A DNA stretch of 64,000 nt from Hetaerina americana. Taxonomy: Eukaryota; Arthropoda; Insecta; Odonata; Calopterygidae. Position 1 is the stretch's first letter, and every line of letters begins with the position of its first letter. Where the stretch lies: the NCBI GenBank assembly GCA_022747635.1, contig JAKTNV010000017.1, positions 2,529,501 through 2,593,500 of the forward strand, in the 5' to 3' direction. The position numbers were made by a program, and so were the translations under genes. Shown piece after piece: positions 11,931 to 24,491 of this stretch. Below the pieces are notes generated by a model. It had not been told where the DNA came from. It did no database searches and saw nothing but the letters and a program-made list of their open reading frames with translations.

Positions 11931-13119
11931 CTATCTAACCATCCAGAGGGTAAGTCCGAATTCTTAGTACAACAACACTCCTCGTCAGGGCAGTGAGAAA
12001 CTCTTATACCAGTATTCGTCGTGTTCAAGTTTTTTGTAGGATTTTAGGTATTATAGGTTTAATACTATTACGAAATATGTTCCGTGCTTAAATTCTCAAT
12101 TTTTTAGATTCATTAATTGAACTTGGATGAATGAATGAATTTACTTAATTTACATGAATTTAAGGTACTCGACGGCATAATTCATTCTGAATTTCGAAGC
12201 ATGCATGGAATAATATAATTTGTAATTAAGTATTTGGCGCACAATCAACAAATAATTGTGCTATTCGCAGTAACTAAATATAATAATGGCAAAGTTTTAT
12301 TTTATGACAAGGCGTGGAAAGAAATTAGGAAGCAGTTTATCCTCGGCTGCAGCTTTACATCAATTCCTAGGTTTTAAAGTTATCACATCTATGGGTTTTA
12401 TTTTTTACGTAGGTTTTATAAAAAATTATACCTCTTCCCTTTATTACCGAAAGCGTTTCCAAGGAAAATGGGAGCCAAGACTACCCAGAAACACTGCTAC
12501 ATGAACCGAAATCATCACCATGAAGACTTCTCAGGATTTTTCCTAGAAACCTCCGTCTCTTGTATAATATTTTTAATTTGCTTGTTCGTCTTCCGCTCTG
12601 TCCATATCATTTTAAACATTATTGAATGTTTCGTCGGTGAGTGGCAAAATTGAATCAAGTTTAAATGTGCAAGTTCTCATTTACCATTGACAACCATTAT
12701 TTAATCTAATTCTTCTTGATACCCACATCTCAAAACGCTCTTACCAATGCTAATCGTGTGGCCTCGAAGGCAGAGTATCGGATCTTTACAACACTCGCTC
12801 TATATTGAAGTCTTTATAAATCTTTTCATTATTTATTTACTTAGCATGTCCGCAAACTATTGCCTTACTTTTGACAATGTGTCTTTGGACAACGCAATTT
12901 TCCTCTTAATTTCTCTGCTAATACGCCCATTTCCCTCAAAAAAGCAAGCACATTACGTGAACTTCGCCATCTACTCTAATGTTTTACCTTCAAATTTAAA
13001 GTTTAAGTTAGCCTTTCTACTTTTCTTTCTTCCCTTTTTCTTTGTTTTCTTCTGGGTAATCTTCGTCTCATACCCCATACGCATTGTGCCTGTAACGCAC
13101 TCAGATATAACTGCATTCC
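11931..13119. other. Intergenic, nothing recognised
   Basis: The DNA is AT-rich. Open frames at 12286-13133 are short, Phe/Leu/Ile-rich and without motifs, so I treat them as chance. Confidence 0.5.
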
Positions 13120-13445
13120 CTAGGAAGTATTAGTAACAATTGTTCGATCATCTGCAAACGTAACTGATTCAATCACTTTGCCGCTCAGTTTTATCTCCAG
13201 CTGAAAGCATTCCCAGGCCACCCTTACTTTATCTCCGAATATAAGTTGCAAGGACCGGCGATTTTGGGCAATCCTCACTTCTTTGCATATCGCTGCCCAT
13301 CTCGATTTGCCCTTCGCCATTCTTATTTTCGCAAATCCCTCCATTATAACCCTCATAATCGGCAATACTTTCATCAGCCTCTGCCCCATCGAGCGCCTTC
13401 TCAAAGTCAACGGAACACACGAATTCATTTTGATTACGAGCATTC
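13120..13445 (-). pseudogene. Reverse transcriptase remnant of a non-LTR retrotransposon
   Basis: Two minus-strand frames carry matched reverse-transcriptase landmarks. One reads VDFEKALDGAE (normally VDFEKAFDxV) near 13.42 kb. The other ends with SGKVIESVTFADDRTIV near 13.15 kb, which holds the FADD catalytic motif. The frame changes between them and the spacing is shorter than normal, so the copy is frameshifted and internally shortened. It looks like the same broad class as the element at 51.3 kb. No ends or target duplications were found. Confidence 0.65.
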
Positions 13446-14013
13446 TAATTTCATTTCTATTGCTTCTCGCATTAATGCAATGGTATCATGCTTTCCGCCT
13501 AATGATCTTCGCGTAGGTAGTTGTTTGTGCCATTATGACGATTTTCAGTACATTCTTTTCTGCCCGTTAAATTAAACTTAAGATTTTTTTGTAAAAGGTC
13601 CAAAATTGTGTTAAGATTTTGCCTTCCTAATGGATTCCATTAAAAATATTAAAATACAGTCGATAAATGTCGCCGCTCTCGGAATATGAAAGAAAAAATA
13701 TTTGAGCCGTCGTCTCCTTGGAAAAGAAACGTGTTAACATTTTGATAATCCTGTATGTGTTTGACAAGCTATCGGTGATCGGGTGTTTCAGTTATGCTTT
13801 TTCGAAACTCGCGTGCGATCTGGTCAGTGGTTTTCGAGTGAAAAATTAGCATTCTACGTATTCCCATTGTTTTGTAGTGGTATGGAGAAGAATGGGAACG
13901 ATATGGCGAACTCATCATTAATTAAGACTGACTGAGAGAGCTGAAAAATGAAACAAAACTCCATTGGGTTCGGGATTTAATGCCAGTGCTCCAAGCCCTG
14001 ACATTGGATCGTA
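13446..14013. other. Intergenic, nothing recognised
   Basis: There is no domain-bearing open frame and no clear repeat between the reverse-transcriptase relic and the mariner element. Confidence 0.5.
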
Positions 14014-14766
14014 CGAGGGTCATCCGGAAAGTAGTACCCGTTCGTGCCGCATGAAGTGCTGACGACGCGAGTAGCCGCTGGACGAGGTCAGATAGCTTCA
14101 GTGGCTTGTCTGCCTTCTCTGAGCCAAGTTGCGTGACGCTAGCATTGCCTGTGTTGTTTCTGTGATTGTTTACAATGTTTAAAAAAATTGAGAACGCCGC
14201 CAGTTGTGAAGTGAGGGCAGTGATTAAATTCCTCAATGCAAGAAACGTTCGCCCATGTGATATTCATCGCCAATTAAAGGAGGTGTATGGAGACAATGTA
14301 ATGGACGAGTCGTCTGTTCGGCGGTGGTGTCGCAACTTCAACATGGGGAGGGGGAACACACACGACGATGAGCGTTCGGAGAGACCGTCTGTCATTACAG
14401 ACCAACTGGTGAGCTCAGTTGACGAATTCGTGAGGAACGATCGGCGCGTCACAATTGATGACATCTGTGAGCATTTTCCCAATGTTTCTCGAACAATTGT
14501 TCATGAAATTGTTAAACACCATCTGCATTATGCAAAAATTTGTGCAAGATGGGTCCCTCGCGTATCTCAATGAGCTGGCGGCGAAGGACTATGCAGCAGG
14601 AATACAGAAACTTGTCACACGTTATGACAAATGCCTTAATTTGCTTGGAGATTATGTTGAGAAGTAGTTTAAAGTATCCTCTTTCAAATAAAATTTTTTA
14701 TGTTTGTTAATATTTACTTTTGTGTCTTTATTTCACGAACGGGTACTACTTTCCGGATGACCCTCG
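14014..14766 (+). mobile_element. Mariner element, internally deleted (copy 1)
   Basis: The element has perfect 33-bp terminal inverted repeats at 14014-14046 and 14734-14766 and is flanked by TA, the mariner target duplication. At 753 bp it is well short of the roughly 1.3 kb of complete mariners because the catalytic middle of the transposase gene is missing. The same deletion is present in the copy at 39395-40384, so it arose before that copy spread. The ends look intact and could be mobilised in trans by a complete relative. Confidence 0.93.
14175..14667 (+). pseudogene. Truncated mariner transposase
   Basis: From the ATG at 14175, an open frame of 132 residues encodes the paired helix-turn-helix DNA-binding half, including VIKFLNARNVRPCDIHRQLK and DESSVRRWCRNF, and ends just after CARWVPR. 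The carboxy tail, with LAAKDYAAGIQKLV and RYDKCLNLLGDYVEK, follows in another frame and stops at 14667. The region with the three catalytic Asp residues is absent. The protein could in principle bind the terminal repeats but cannot catalyse transposition. I infer an internal deletion that also shifted frame at the junction near 14550-14560. Confidence 0.9.
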
Positions 14767-15060
14767 TAGTTCAGGGCAACCTTGATTTCATTGTTCATTA
14801 CCGCGCGGTCCTCTCATAAGACCTTCTTGTTCCCCGAACCCCCCTTCCCTTCCCCGTCTCTCAATTTTTGTCGTCTCGTCAATCCCAACCCCCTCTCCGC
14901 ACATCATCTTGTCGGGAGCAACGAACCGCGCTTTAACAGGCGGTCGCTTTCCCCTCAACTCCCCATTCTCCCTCTTTTATTTCCTTTCACCCTATGCTGC
15001 ATCTCTCCGCCTCTCCATTCTTCGTCTCCATCCGCCATTTGATGTCATGATATCAGGAAC
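14767..15060. other. C/T-rich block
   Basis: This pyrimidine-rich sequence directly follows the mariner element. It has no protein motif. It may be the continuation of a GC-rich regulatory block that the mariner interrupted. Confidence 0.35.
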
Positions 15061-17450
15061 ACGTGACGGCAATAACTATGGGAAAAATAGCACACGCGAA
15101 AGAGCCCATTGAAAAATCTCCTTCCATTCGGTAATACCCCATTCACTGTCGTATTGTTCCGAATGTACTTGGCAGAGTATTGCAAATCGGTAAACAATGT
15201 TCCATTAGCATATTTTCCTCTCATTAACTGTTGCTTTGCATCTATTTTTGGTGAGAAACAAACAGCTATCTATGCAGCTTCTTACACTCTATACGAAAGA
15301 TTTGACTTGCATGGTTTTAATTCTCACATTTTGTTTAAAATTCATTCAAAATTTAACTCAAAATCACTTTTATTCATAAATAAAATGCAATTAATGGATT
15401 ATTTTTATGGAATAGTCAATTTATCGTAAAATATTTTACTGAATCTGAAGGTTTTCCCGTTGACAGTGATTAACCTATCAATATTTTTGCAATAGTGTCA
15501 TCGGTTTGCGATAAAATCTTCAGGTGTGGCAAAATAGAGCAATATCTACACTAGACTAATGAGAATGGTAGCTATAAACTATTTTTCCTACGCTTCATAA
15601 ATTTGAAGGATTAAGCCCCTAACGAGGCATTTCTTTCCGTGAATAAAACATTCATCATAATAATAAAAACATGGATGCACTTGGCTATAATGGATCAATT
15701 TATTTTTACTATCATGATTTTAGCTTATGTTCATAATCTTTTATAGCGGTGGAAATATTATCTATTTTAAATTAGTTAAAGAGGGTGTTATAGTACATGA
15801 ATGTGTTTTTTCTAAATAATAAAATTCTGTTTTGTGTACGTCCGGAGATGTTTCGTGAAATGATGAAATCCTCAATGGAAGTCATTTTCCTGCAAAAACT
15901 TCCTCCAACCTCAGATTGTATGCATTAATCCATAATTATATCCCACTAAGCATTCACCAAGACAAGAGAAAAATACCACACATTCTCGTATTATGGAATG
16001 TATGAGCGAGCATCGAGATGAGCGAAGAGCTAACTTTTGGGCTATTGTTACGGTAATTTTATATGTTATTAGCTCTATCTCACATGACATTAGTCTACCG
16101 ATATTACTTATTTTTTCTTCCACCAATTCAACCATGTACGTATATACGGTAGCATTTCACAACGAAAGATGACTTTGCTCATTCTCGATATAATTTATTC
16201 CCGTAACTCCAGTGTTACCACAATGGTGTACTACGTAAAGTTTCGTGTAGTATCAAGTTAAGTATTTAAAAGGGCTCTCTGAAGAGAATTTAGCACACAT
16301 TTGATCAAGTGCCGTCTTTAGAAGAAAAGAGAACTCGTTATTAGAATAAAATTATGCGCTAATTGTTATTGTTACCAAACATTTAACATTATTTAATACA
16401 CGGATAATATAAAATATAACCATGGTATTATAAAACTATAATCTATATCATAATATGTAAATATTAAATATTTTCAACTTCATGGAGAAATCATGGGGTA
16501 TTAAATTGTCATTATTATGTTATATATTGGTTTATATTTTCTAGAAATGTGTTAAAGGGGAAAAAAGTCTTACAATTAATTTTTTACTTATTATCTGAAT
16601 TTTTTGACACCACTGGTGGTCGATGTTCTCCAGATGTTCCCATGAGTCAGTTGTGCTGATCATTGGATTTTTTGACGCCAAAATACCATTGCATTAGACA
16701 AAACATGCCTGCGCACAGGGCATTATGGCTAGGGATTAGACACATGCATTGTCGTACTGTTAGTGTCGTACAGCGGGAATAGGCACTTCATGGTTAATTC
16801 ACTCTCATAAAACCGGACGCAATTTACCGTTTCTCATGATCTCTTTTGGTTGCTTAATTTCCCTACATCGTTGAGTCATCAGATGAAATGATATTTTAAT
16901 TTGCTGGTCATATCATTTTTCTGTGAAGTTAACTCATGTCTCGGGAGTGAACGTAGCTTTCTGATATTAGGCATGCGAGTTAAAGATGATTGGGTGCTAA
17001 CCTAACGCATATTTTGCTTATTGAATACCTCATATTAAACTACATTTATTGAGTTTTTAACGGAGTGTTTCAACATGTAATAAATCTCAGGAACTTGTGA
17101 TTTGTGGTAAAATAAAAAAATGGAAAGGTGTAACTCAAAAGATGGAAATTGGAGGTTAAAAGGATTAATATTTTCAAGCATTAGTTTAAACGGTCATTGC
17201 GGCACTAAAAAAAAAACAATATTCAGAACAATACTTATCTTTTATGTAAAAATCGTAATTTATGATTCTAGGCACTCTTATCGAAATTTAGAGAAATGTT
17301 TTGTTGAGTGCATTAATTTATGGGAACTGGACAAAACAGTTGCCCTCAAAATTTTACTCGAGGGATCAATCAATCGCTACGTATTCTTGGCCTAATGCTT
17401 CGTTTTTTTCCCTTGATCATCGCTTTTCGTGAAATGGTGAATTTGTATAT
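15061..17450. other. Intergenic, nothing recognised
   Basis: AT-rich sequence. Open frames at 15109-15429 and 17120-17395 lack motifs and show AT-driven codon use. Confidence 0.55.
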
Positions 17451-18110
17451 TTGGCAGAGACATCCGGTCTTCGACTCGTGAGTATTCAATTTATCAGTGC
17501 ATTGGCTGCGACGCGGGATGAAGAGCAAGTGCAATGGCCCCCACCGACTTTAAATGGTATAGCCGCCAAGCCATGTCGAATCAAAGCACTCCTCCCGCCG
17601 CGGCGTATTCAATTCTCGTTCGCCCGCCCATCCTCCGGAGCCCTGATCCACGCGCATGTGCAGCGAGGGTTCGGACGCCCCCTGGCTCCGCGCTCCGGCA
17701 GCTGCATCTGACTCACGCCACGCGACACGCCGATTAACCAGTCTCCGATCGCCTGTAAGCTAATCTGAAAACCGCCGCGTCCTTGCCTTGGTGGCCTGCC
17801 CCATCTAATATCCATTCCCCACCATTTCGCCACCCCTCCTTTCTCCCACACCCCCTCCTCATCCGACCTACCCCCTCTGACTAATGCTCCATCTCTCCCC
17901 CGGGCACAGATTTCCCCGACAAACGGAAAGGGATGGAGGTTCCCCTCCCCGCAGAAAAAAGCACCCACCCCTCTCGACCACCCGACTCCCCAATGTTTAC
18001 TCCGCGGGTCTCCTTCCTTTTATTTCTCATAACCTGCAGTCCCACCTTTGACGTACGTATCATATTCCTCTTGGCGGCTCACCCCTCAGCCGTGCCTCAC
18101 TAAATCGGGA
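17451..18110. other. GC-rich block without a recognised gene
   Basis: The start is CpG-rich and the rest is very C-rich on the plus strand. Open frames on both strands overlap and none shows a domain. A regulatory island or an untranslated exon is possible. Confidence 0.4.
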
Positions 18111-18384
18111 ATCCCGCTCTCCCTAATGCTCCTAAAACGTGGCTGAGAGGTTATTTTCTAGATATGATCCTTTTATTATTTAACTTTTATTTCCCCCCAC
18201 ATCTACCACCCTTTTGTGATACAAATTTACCAGCTATAATTTTCAAATCCACCATTAATTGTTGAATGAATTTCCAAGCATAGGTAATTCCTCGATTGCG
18301 AATGAAATTTCAAGATGGTTGTACTTGATCCTATCATTCAAATTTCCTCTCACGTGGATTAAGTAAGCGCGATAGGTTGGCCTA

Positions 18385-18605
18385 GTAGGGAGAAAATTTG
18401 GCCACTGATTGGTGGGAACCTGGTGGAAGTCCATTTAAAATCAAAGCGCTGTGGTTTTTCAGATGCCAGAACTTCGTGAGAAACAGCAGGTGGCCCAGAG
18501 TAAAGAAGCTGGCCTCTCTACCCTTAATGCCGCCGTCTATCCTTGAGCTCAGTTCGACTGAACTCTACCATCACGCATAAGGACTAGCCTTCTGATTGAT
18601 TACTG
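18385..18605 (+). repeat. tRNA-derived SINE, diverged copy
   Basis: The body aligns by eye with the SINE at 28629-28880. Shared stretches include TGTGGTTTTTCAGATGCCAGA against TGTGATTTTTCGGGCACCAGA, and near the end GAACTCTACCATCAC followed by TTGATTACTGT. The tRNA-like head is badly eroded. This is the most diverged of four copies in the window. Confidence 0.6.
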
Positions 18606-18610
18606 TGATC

Positions 18611-20828
18611 CATTAAAATGCAATTACAATCTTGAGTTCATAGAATTTAAGGCTATTTTTTATTGCATCCAGAAAAATGAAATAATTACTTTCTTGTGTT
18701 ATTTTCTGGAGTCAGGTAGTCATTATGTCACGCGGAACAGGTCAAGAGTAAGAAATACCCTTTTTAGCTACGCGTTTATTCTAGTGAGTTTACATGACTG
18801 GATGTAAATGCACTTTCACGATTAAATTCACAGTCTGACTCCTAAGTTCAGGCTTTCTCCAATACAGATGGCTTGTATTTTAGCAGTTGCAATTCTTTCT
18901 TTTCACGCTTTTTCAATGGCCAAAAGAACTGCATTATACCTTATAATCCGAAATCCTAAATGCCATTTTGTAATTTCATATTGAGGAATATTTTGAGTAA
19001 TAGATCTCTCAGGGTCATGCATAGAAAGGTGCAGGACTTTGATTGGAGAGAAGTTTGCAAGCCCTATTTTATTATTTCAAACTAAAGTGAGGATGTAAGT
19101 AATTGAATTTTATGGGAAACATATGCCCAAATTGACAGTTATGTAATCGCTATGGTTTAATCCAGGTGAAAATATTTATGAATAATTGATGACTAAAAAT
19201 GCCATTCTCTTGTCTATGAAATTGAATTTATTCGGTCTTCTGTCGATTTTCTTGAGGACATTCATGCCATGGCTGCCATACTTGCGCTGATGTACTTTTA
19301 TCAATAAACGCATGTTTTTAATGTTGTCAGCTGCTTCCCCTACTTGTTTCGGCATTCATTATTGTTACAAGTAAGTGTTCTGTTAGGTATTTGCCTAAGT
19401 TACCAGGATTGTAGCTTTCACCATTTGATGATGAGTTTATCTACAAGCATTTACAATCTAACATCGATGCATAGTAATCTCTTTTTCTGATTCATTATGC
19501 TCGTATGCTTATACGTACGCTTTTTATACTGGCTAAAATTGTCACACATTTAAGAAAAAACTTAAATATTCATTTAAATTTCACTTAAATTTAATTAAAT
19601 GACTATTTTAATATGTAGGTAGATATACTAAAAATAAATTTACCCAAAAAATTGATGCGTTTACCTAAAGGTAATACTTACTACGATAGATAAAAATCAT
19701 AGTTTACATGTATTTTTTTTGTGTTCACATCATAATATGAATGTAATAAACTTGAATGAATGAATATGAATTGAATAAAAATTTAAATGGCTGTATTCAC
19801 TTAGGTGCAAATTATATATTCAAAGTTCGTTTATGATGGCCTTTATAAACATAATACATGAAGTTAAATTAAAATTGGAATTGATAACATTCATACATGC
19901 TGATATTAAAGGAAGTCACGCATGATATGAAAATAGATTTCTAAGTCGAAGGATTAGTCCTCTGTTCCGCACATGGGTGCTTCTCGCATCACCTGACTGT
20001 TCTTTTAAATTGTTTGAACAAAATTAATCAATTTATGCCAAAAATACCACACTGAACCGGATTTGCTAACTACCGATAACTTTTCGAATGTAAGAACAGA
20101 GCCCTGGGAACGAAATATAATTAATTAGGTTTTTATTAGCTATTTTTTATTTGGATTGGGTTTGGTGTGCTGAGATGCTTGAATACAAGTATGAATAAAA
20201 AAATTGGTATGCGCTGCCACGCGGAAAATGTTACATACATACACGGAGCAAGCCCTCCGACCTCTATTATGTCCCATGAGAAAGTCATGAAATGGCGGGA
20301 AATACTTTTCTATGTCCCAATGCAAAGTCCATTCTTCAGAAATCAAGCGAAATGATCACTTGCAAGCCGCCCGAAAACACTTTTATCAAGAATTTACCTT
20401 CAAAATCTTCTATTTCAAAGCTTCTTTTACCTAGTGCTTCTTATTTAGAAAAAAGTTGTTTTTCGAGAAAGAAAAGTTGTTGGGCTTGACGAACTGATCC
20501 ATTCTCAAACAGAATTGAATTGCAATTGATATAGAAATTTTGTTCGCCTTCATGCGCACAAGGTATGTGGCAAAGGAGAATATTTTGAACCGGATGGAGG
20601 ATGGAATTCTATAGTAGTTATTCTTTCCTGTTTAGTAGCCACCGATATAAAAAAACCTTAGAATTAATCGTTGATTAAAATGATACCGGAAAGTTAATGG
20701 GAATGCTATGAAAGTCCTAAGAACCAGGAACTTATAATCAAGGCTGTTTGCCTTGCGAATTTCTATCACGTAGGGACGTGGATGGGTTTACCGTTCTCTC
20801 AGATCACTGAATTCCGCGATGATTAATC
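18611..20828. other. Intergenic, downstream of RSPH3
   Basis: This AT-rich DNA lies 3' of the RSPH3 stop. A 3' UTR exon might be here if the donor at 20835 is used. Minus-strand AATAAA-like words occur, for example near 20135, but none can be assigned. No protein motif is seen. Confidence 0.5.
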
Positions 20829-20842
20829 CACTCACCTGATGT

Positions 20843-21261
20843 TTAATCCAGGGACTTCGGATTTTCTCGATCTGCGGAGCTTACCGCCCCTTCACGGGAA
20901 CCCCCGGCTGCTCCACTCCCTCCCCCTCCGCCCTCCTTCCCTTTTTCTCCCTCCTCCCCTTCTTCTCCCTCCCCCCCTTCTTCTCCCTCCTCCCTGCTCT
21001 TCTCATCCTCCCCGCCGCCCTCCAAGGGGTCACTTGTTGCCGCTTCGCCCGTCTTGACCCGCCCCGCGCTTCCGCTCTCCTCCTCTTCCTCATCTTCCTC
21101 CACCAACATGCTTTCCTCCACGGCATGCGGGGGTGCGACTTCCTCCTCGACCGGCGTCTCCTCAAGGTCCTCGCCGGGAGAGGCGGAGGCGTCCGCCCCA
21201 CTCGGGTCCCCTAGGACCTTGTACAGCTCCGCTCTAGTTTCCAGTATCTCTCTCACGATGT
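20843..21261 (-). CDS. RSPH3: RSPH3 last coding exon, acidic tail
   Basis: The exon begins after an acceptor AG at 21263-21262 with a good pyrimidine tract. Its first two bases complete a split Asp codon. DIVREILETRAELYKVLGD corresponds to the conserved end of radial spoke protein 3. It is followed by about 110 residues very rich in Glu and Gly and ending in a TAA at 20843. Such low-complexity acidic tails vary between species and are probably disordered. A consensus donor (CAG|GTGAGT) begins only eight bases beyond the stop, so a 3' UTR exon may follow. Confidence 0.9.
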
Positions 21262-21362
21262 CTGGAAGTGGAGAGGAAGGGGTTGAAGACGATATTACGC
21301 GCGCGCGTGTGCATGCGTTTTATTCAGCGATAGCAATAAGCATTGGCTTGATAGGTGAGGGT

Positions 21363-21590
21363 AGAATGCATTTTTACTTCGCCCAGCGTCGTGTGAAATG
21401 TCGTCACACATCAGGGTAGGAGTTCCTCTCCATGTGGCGCCTGAAACTTCTCAGAAATAATTAGTACCAGGGAAATCACACAGCTTGGTTGAAGCTGAGG
21501 GTGTCCCAAGGCGTCGCTCGGAATCGAATCTGAACCCTCAAGTTAATAGCTCTTTATTAGCTCTGCGCTCTACCCGTTGGAATAACACAT
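21363..21590 (-). repeat. tRNA-derived SINE, minus-strand copy in an RSPH3 intron
   Basis: Read on the minus strand, a tRNA-like head contains GGGTAGAGCG (A box) and a B box near GATTCGATTCC. The body then follows with CCAAGCTGTGTGATTT and CTACCCTGATGTGTGA and a TTTCACACGACG element. The same blocks occur at 28629-28880. The head has short insertions relative to that copy. Confidence 0.72.
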
Positions 21591-23375
21591 CCAAAATGCA
21601 AAAATGATAATGGGCTTCTTTAAATTTTGTATTATAATGCCATAAATTTCGTATTTACTATTATTTTTTTATTTATCATCCCCCTACAAAATGCGATTGT
21701 TAAGAATCACAGCTTTGGGTAACGAGTCATACTTCGCTCAATGTAGATAACTCGCCGTAAATGATATGGATCTTTTGGAGGAATATTTGGATTTCTTAAT
21801 ATTCATGAGGAAATAAAACCATAAAGGCCCTTTTATGGTTGATAAAAAACTAGAATTATACCAAGTGTAAGAGTTAAAATGAGAACTCTTTGGGTCCCTT
21901 ATTAAACTTAACGTACTTACACATCCAGGAAAAATACTGTTAAGAATAAGAAAAGCACACATTCGCTATTTCAAATTAATTATCCTACCATAAGTTTCTA
22001 TTTATTATTCCTTGTTGTGCCATGGTATATCAGGAATGACTCGGTATTTTATTAGAAAAACATGGCATTAATTAGAATAAATTGTCTCGAGGTATTTCTA
22101 CCTTTCCGAAAAATGTGGTTTTCTAATTTCATTTTCAGTTTATCCTGAGAAACCCAGAGGTTTACTCTTAACTTCCCATCATGCCCAACCTGTAATATTC
22201 GCGAAACATTCATTTCCGAGCCGGTGACCTTTGGGTCAGCAGGGGGTTGCGTCATCAATCCGAATAATCCGGTCGGCTGAACAATGAAAATAATGAATAC
22301 CATCGAAAGCGTAGATTTAAAAGTTAAAAGTTTAAGAAAGGTGTCGAAGTTCTCAATTTTTAGAATGGAATAATATTGAATTCAAATTTTAATCCTCGTT
22401 TCGGTTCTTTTTTCATGATTAAGATTATATAGTTGGCAATAAACCCAACGTGGTAGACGACTACTGAAGGCGTTGAAGAAAAGCGGAACACAGTACGGCA
22501 TCGTTAGGGCCAGCGTTTCAACCGAGGCTACTCATATGTAGGAATAATCGAAAGGGCAACACTATTCTTCATTTGCTCTGTTAACATGGACGGTTTCCTA
22601 CGTAATTTTGCTTATTTGGGAAGTTTATAGAAATACCATTATCATCTAGAGAAATAGTCTTGACGGTAATTACAATGTACTTTTACAATCGGTATCGTTG
22701 TGATCCTATCGATACGTAATGAATTTTTCGGAAATATTTTCTTTACATGTTTACATAAGGCCCTTCCCATCAACTTTTATGTCTTTGTAAATGTTTCTAT
22801 ACATAACGCAATTGTTTTCACAGGCCCATTTTAGTACCTCCTAAAATTCAATTGAAAGTTAATGCAGAAGTTTACTCAACGTATAAATCACTGACCAGTC
22901 AGAATTTATAAAAAATTGAGGCTCTTCATTACTGATTAATAAATAAAAGAGCTTTAACTGTGCAACACCATCTTTCAATTATTTAGCATTTAATGGTCGG
23001 TTTTGAATTGAAATGGCGATCATAAAACAGAGTTTTGCCTTTAACCGGAAGTTTTAGTTAATGGTATGATGATGCTGCACCACAGTGAAACATAGACCAT
23101 ATTAAAGGTTATTTTTTTATGTGGAATTACGAAGTTTTATTATGACGTTTATCATGGAACATTTTCATAAAGTTACGTCTCAAAGGACTTATTATGTTAA
23201 AGTTAACCTTTAGTTTAACGTGATATTATAAAACCTGACCTTAACGATTTTACCACTTTGCCCATTCTTTTATGCCAAATTCTTCCCAAATGAGTGTTTT
23301 ATCTGCTTTGATTTATACTTTTATGATTGGATCTTTGACTTAGCCTTCTTATTCTTATCACGCCGTGTAACCAAC
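21591..23375 (-). other. RSPH3 intron, upstream part
   Basis: AT-rich intronic DNA between the last two RSPH3 exons. No motif-bearing open frame or recognisable repeat apart from the SINE next to it. Confidence 0.6.
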
Positions 23376-23462
23376 CTGTAATGATCGTCCTACTAGTAAT
23401 TAGTTGCTGCATCTCCTGCCTTACTTCGTCCGCTAACCATGGGACGATAGACTCCTCCGTCT
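23376..23462 (-). CDS. RSPH3: RSPH3 exon (PWL segment)
   Basis: This small exon of 87 nt is missed by ORF length filters. Two bases complete a Glu codon, 28 codons follow, and one base begins the next Asp codon. The peptide includes ESIVPWLADEVRQEM and SRTIIT, matching the family segment around FLPWLMNEV and the Gly-Arg-Thr that follows. The acceptor at 23464-23463 follows a T-rich tract and the donor is GTTGGT. Both phases agree with the exons on either side, which makes the assignment secure despite its size. Confidence 0.9.
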
Positions 23463-24328
23463 CTGAAATGATAAACAGAAATAATTAGCCTGCATGTGAA
23501 TATCATCTCCGTCTGACACCATAGAAGTATTAAAATAGTCACTAGATAACTAGCCATATTAATAATTCAGCTCAGAATGCACATAACTTGCTTAAGGAAA
23601 TGATTTGCGGAAAATATATCCGATATAATACGAGATGTATGCTACTTTTTTGGACCCTTTCTCGTGTCAGCTTTATTGACGCGGCTATAGAATATTATCG
23701 ATTATTTTTCTCCTCTTTATTCAGTTATATTGAGCAGAATGACTTTTTCCTGGGGATAACCAAAAGATAACTTTACCAGAAACAAGAATTAAAATTTTTA
23801 TTGTTGGCACGCAGGTTTAATGTGCTCCTAGTATTGATCGCTTGTTTTATGGATGTCAAAAGCCGAGACGAATTTTTAGTCCTCCTACTGCCGATTAGCT
23901 TGTTTATTAATTCACACAGATCAATCATGATTTTTACGGCGCTTTTTTCCAAAAAATGATCCTGCTGGAGAAATAAAAATATGGAAATCGTCACAAAATC
24001 ACCGAAATTTGAGAATTTTAGCTACTTTTATGAGGATTCAGGAAACGATAAATTGAGTGTAGGGAAGGCGGACACAAACTGGCACCCATCATGGGAAGTA
24101 TTGAGTGTATCAGCTCAGGTCTTGGTTCCAGTGCTAGGTGTTGGCCAATCTATATTCACCTTCCCTTAGCTTAAATGCAATCGATTTTCGTAATCAATGT
24201 TTTCAGTAAATCGATTCACGTGACCGTAACATGATTCGAATTCAAGTGGACACTCGTCCCTCGTTCACAACTTGCTGCTCGCATCGGCCATTTCCCGGAA
24301 GCAGTCGGTTCGCTGCGTCGCCACTTAC
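23463..24328 (-). other. RSPH3 intron
   Basis: An AT-rich intron of 866 bp with a strong GTAAGT donor at 24328-24327. Nothing else is recognised. Confidence 0.75.
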
Positions 24329-24491
24329 CCTTCTCCACGTCATCCGGAAGATCCCCCGACTCCCTGAGTCCCTCAAGAACGGAGGGTAGCAGGTCGATGA
24401 GGTATCCACGCGTGAGCACGGCCGCAGCTACACGCCTCTCCGCCTCCTTCTGCGCCTCCAAAGCCGCTCGCCGCTGTGCCACGCGCCTCTC
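24329..24491 (-). CDS. RSPH3: RSPH3 exon (LLPSV segment)
   Basis: This exon of 163 nt encodes the end of the Glu/Arg-rich helix (ERRVAQRRAALEAQKEAERR) and then the conserved segment TRGYLIDLLPSVLEGLRESG, which matches the family pattern RYLxDLLPSVFxxLRDSG. In radial spoke protein 3 this follows the long charged helix and lies in the region that contacts other spoke subunits. The acceptor AG at 24493-24492 gives phase 0. The donor at 24328 leaves one base of a split codon that the next exon completes. Confidence 0.93.

Noticed and set aside
12286..13133. A series of plus-strand open frames rich in Phe, Leu and Ile
   Set aside because: These could suggest membrane proteins, but they are short, overlapping, AT-driven and without family motifs.
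14264..14482. Minus-strand open frame inside mariner copy 1 (also in copy 2 at 39882-40100)
   Set aside because: It is a shadow of the transposase frame on the opposite strand.
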